Positions 62,827-64,000 of a DNA stretch of 64,000 bases are shown in pieces; the first letter of the stretch is position 1; the number at the start of each line of letters is the position of its first letter. Both the position numbers and the translations under genes were made by a program. The notes under the pieces were generated by a model. The model saw only the letters and a list, made by a program, of their open reading frames with translations. It searched no databases and had not been told where the DNA came from. This DNA comes from Bacteroidales bacterium (lineage in GTDB: Bacteria > Bacteroidota > Bacteroidia > Bacteroidales > Muribaculaceae): contig QAMW01000018.1 in assembly GCA_003150235.1 (NCBI GenBank), positions 1-64,000 of the forward strand, in the 5' to 3' direction.

Positions 62827-63989
62827 CGTTGTGTAAGTTTTAGTGAGGTTATGTCATCACCGGTAGGCGACTGGAACACTTTCAGTCCGAACTCATTGAT
62901 TATGGCGATTGCATGGTCAAAAATATCTGCCTGGATATATTCATAACGCTTCCATTCGGTAGTTGCGGTAAAGAAATACAGCTCTACGGGCAGCCCCTGG
63001 GGGGTAGGCTGCAACTGGCGTATCATTATCATTGTGTTTTTGTCTACGCGGGGATGATTGGTGATGTAATGTTCGAGATAGTGGCGGAATATCTTGAGAT
63101 TAACCTCACGGTCGCCGCTGCGTTCAATCCCTTCAAACCACTTTTCTCCTTCATAACGCGCCATATCTTCCGCCGAACAGAAACGCACTGTGTTCATGTC
63201 GATGTTGATTGAACGCATCACGCGTCTCGCCCCGCTTTCCCACATCCCGCGCCAGTTCTGGAACGATTCGCTGACAAGAGAGTAAGGAGGCACTGTTATT
63301 ATCGTATTGTCGTAATTTCTTACCTTGACTGTGGTAAGGGTCACTTCGTACACGACTCCGTTGACGTTACGCGACGGAATGGCTATCCAGTCGCCTACTT
63401 TCAGCATCTTGTTGGCTGATAGCTGTACTCCCGCCACGAGTCCGAGTATGGTATCTTTGAACACTAACATCAGCACCGCCGCCGATGCGCCGAGTCCGGT
63501 CAGTATCACTATCGGGTTCTTGTCAAGCAATACGCTGATACCGATAATTACGCCGATAGCTATTACGATAAGCTTCAACATCTGGGCAAGACCCTGAAGC
63601 GGATGGTTCTGCAACCCGGCTTCCTCAGCCGATGCGGCATAGAAGCCGCCAAGGAGCGCGCACACAAGCATCACGCATATCACAATTATATACAGTGTGA
63701 TGAGCTTCTGCGCGTAAAAAAGCAGCGTCGGATTCTGTTCAAGTATTAGTGGCAGAAAGAAGAATATGATTACAGGGCAGATGAGATGACATGCGCAGTT
63801 GAGCACTTTCGTGTTCAGGATATAGTCATCCCATTTTGTCTCTGTACGTGCGGTGACCGAGCGGATGGTTTTTATGAGCACTTTCCGGCAGAAAAATTCA
63901 AGGAGGTATGCCACGGCAACGACGAGGCAAAACATGAGCACACGTTGCAGTGTCGACAATTTTTCGACCGATATGCCTAAATCGACCAT
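62823..63989 (-). CDS. Mechanosensitive ion channel (MscS family, YbdG-like)
   Basis: A 388-aa inner-membrane channel: about five N-terminal helices, the pore-lining helix region (GLGASAAVLMLVFKDTILG), the MscS beta domain (LKVGDWIAIPSRNVNG, TIITVPPYSLV) and a C-terminal cytosolic part. Start 63989 gives a complete gene just inside the window edge. It relieves osmotic stress by opening under membrane tension. Confidence 0.9.
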   Translation of the reverse strand: MVDLGISVEKLSTLQRVLMFCLVVAVAYLLEFFCRKVLIKTIRSVTARTETKWDDYILNTKVLNCACHLICPVIIFFFLPLILEQNPTLLFYAQKLITLYIIVICVMLVCALLGGFYAASAEEAGLQNHPLQGLAQMLKLIVIAIGVIIGISVLLDKNPIVILTGLGASAAVLMLVFKDTILGLVAGVQLSANKMLKVGDWIAIPSRNVNGVVYEVTLTTVKVRNYDNTIITVPPYSLVSESFQNWRGMWESGARRVMRSINIDMNTVRFCSAEDMARYEGEKWFEGIERSGDREVNLKIFRHYLEHYITNHPRVDKNTMIMIRQLQPTPQGLPVELYFFTATTEWKRYEYIQADIFDHAIAIINEFGLKVFQSPTGDDITSLKLTQR

Positions 63990-64000
63990 TATATCTTCCA

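Overview
The window looks like a chromosomal segment of a gut Bacteroidales, most likely of the Muribaculaceae type. The reasons are GldH, a succinylornithine-type carbamoyltransferase, type B L31, many Bacteroidetes lipoproteins (DUF1573, DUF4230, DUF4494, DUF4595, fimbrillin-like), near-even base composition, and several promoters of the Bacteroidetes form TTTG-N18/19-TAnnTTTG. Genus is inference. I see no insertion sequence, prophage, CRISPR array, tRNA or rRNA.

Layout. 0-7 kb: a surface/fimbrillin-like operon (OmpA/DUF3575-type protein plus two lipoproteins), lying between two copies of an exact 654-bp direct repeat that belongs to a modular, hairpin-rich intergenic repeat family found at five places in the window. 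7-20.6 kb: a housekeeping block on the minus strand (cca, M24 peptidase, gldH, ricT, rny, zapA and a coiled-coil partner, two DUF4230 proteins, cardiolipin synthase, rpsF-rpsR-rplI, an AlbA-type regulator, a DUF4595 lipoprotein). A promoter-to-terminator noncoding RNA of about 315 nt sits at 20.6-20.9 kb and a 6S-like candidate lies behind zapA. 21-27.7 kb: transketolase, a FucP-like transporter, YggS, DUF4494, a formate/nitrite channel and succinylornithine carbamoyltransferase.

27.8-33.0 kb: a plus-strand four-gene cassette: a LicC-like nucleotidyltransferase fused to a CobD/HisC-like PLP enzyme, an opine-dehydrogenase-family protein, a Wzx-type flippase and a LicD-type transferase. It reads as a pathway that makes, activates, flips and attaches an amino-acid-derived (zwitterionic) group to a surface glycan. 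33-39.8 kb: an ORF6N protein, a large hybrid sensor kinase with a periplasmic substrate-binding-like sensor, and a beta-helix/beta-propeller lipoprotein. 39.8-47.0 kb: a synthase-type exopolysaccharide operon (TolC-like protein, SPOR-tailed membrane-fusion protein, TackOD1-like zinc-ribbon protein, processive GT2, nucleotide-sugar dehydrogenase) with its own promoter.

47.3-52.0 kb: PBP1A, a biotin-dependent carboxylase/decarboxylase alpha subunit and L31. 52-56 kb: an AT-rich island with a TPR/HTH membrane regulator, a DUF3244-like small secreted protein, a beta-gamma-crystallin-like lipoprotein and another lipoprotein. 56.4-64 kb: GH28, carbonic anhydrase, mnmD, a His-rich lipoprotein, meaB, two DUF1573 proteins, a TIGR02757 protein and an MscS channel.

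Three envelope genes are each broken by one small lesion: a G6 tract (5890-5895) that puts a signal peptide one base out of frame with its OmpA/DUF3575 body, an in-frame TAG (45385-45387) in the exopolysaccharide membrane-fusion protein, and an in-frame TGA (54109-54111) in the DUF3244-like gene. They may be phase variation, decay or assembly errors; the sequence alone cannot decide.
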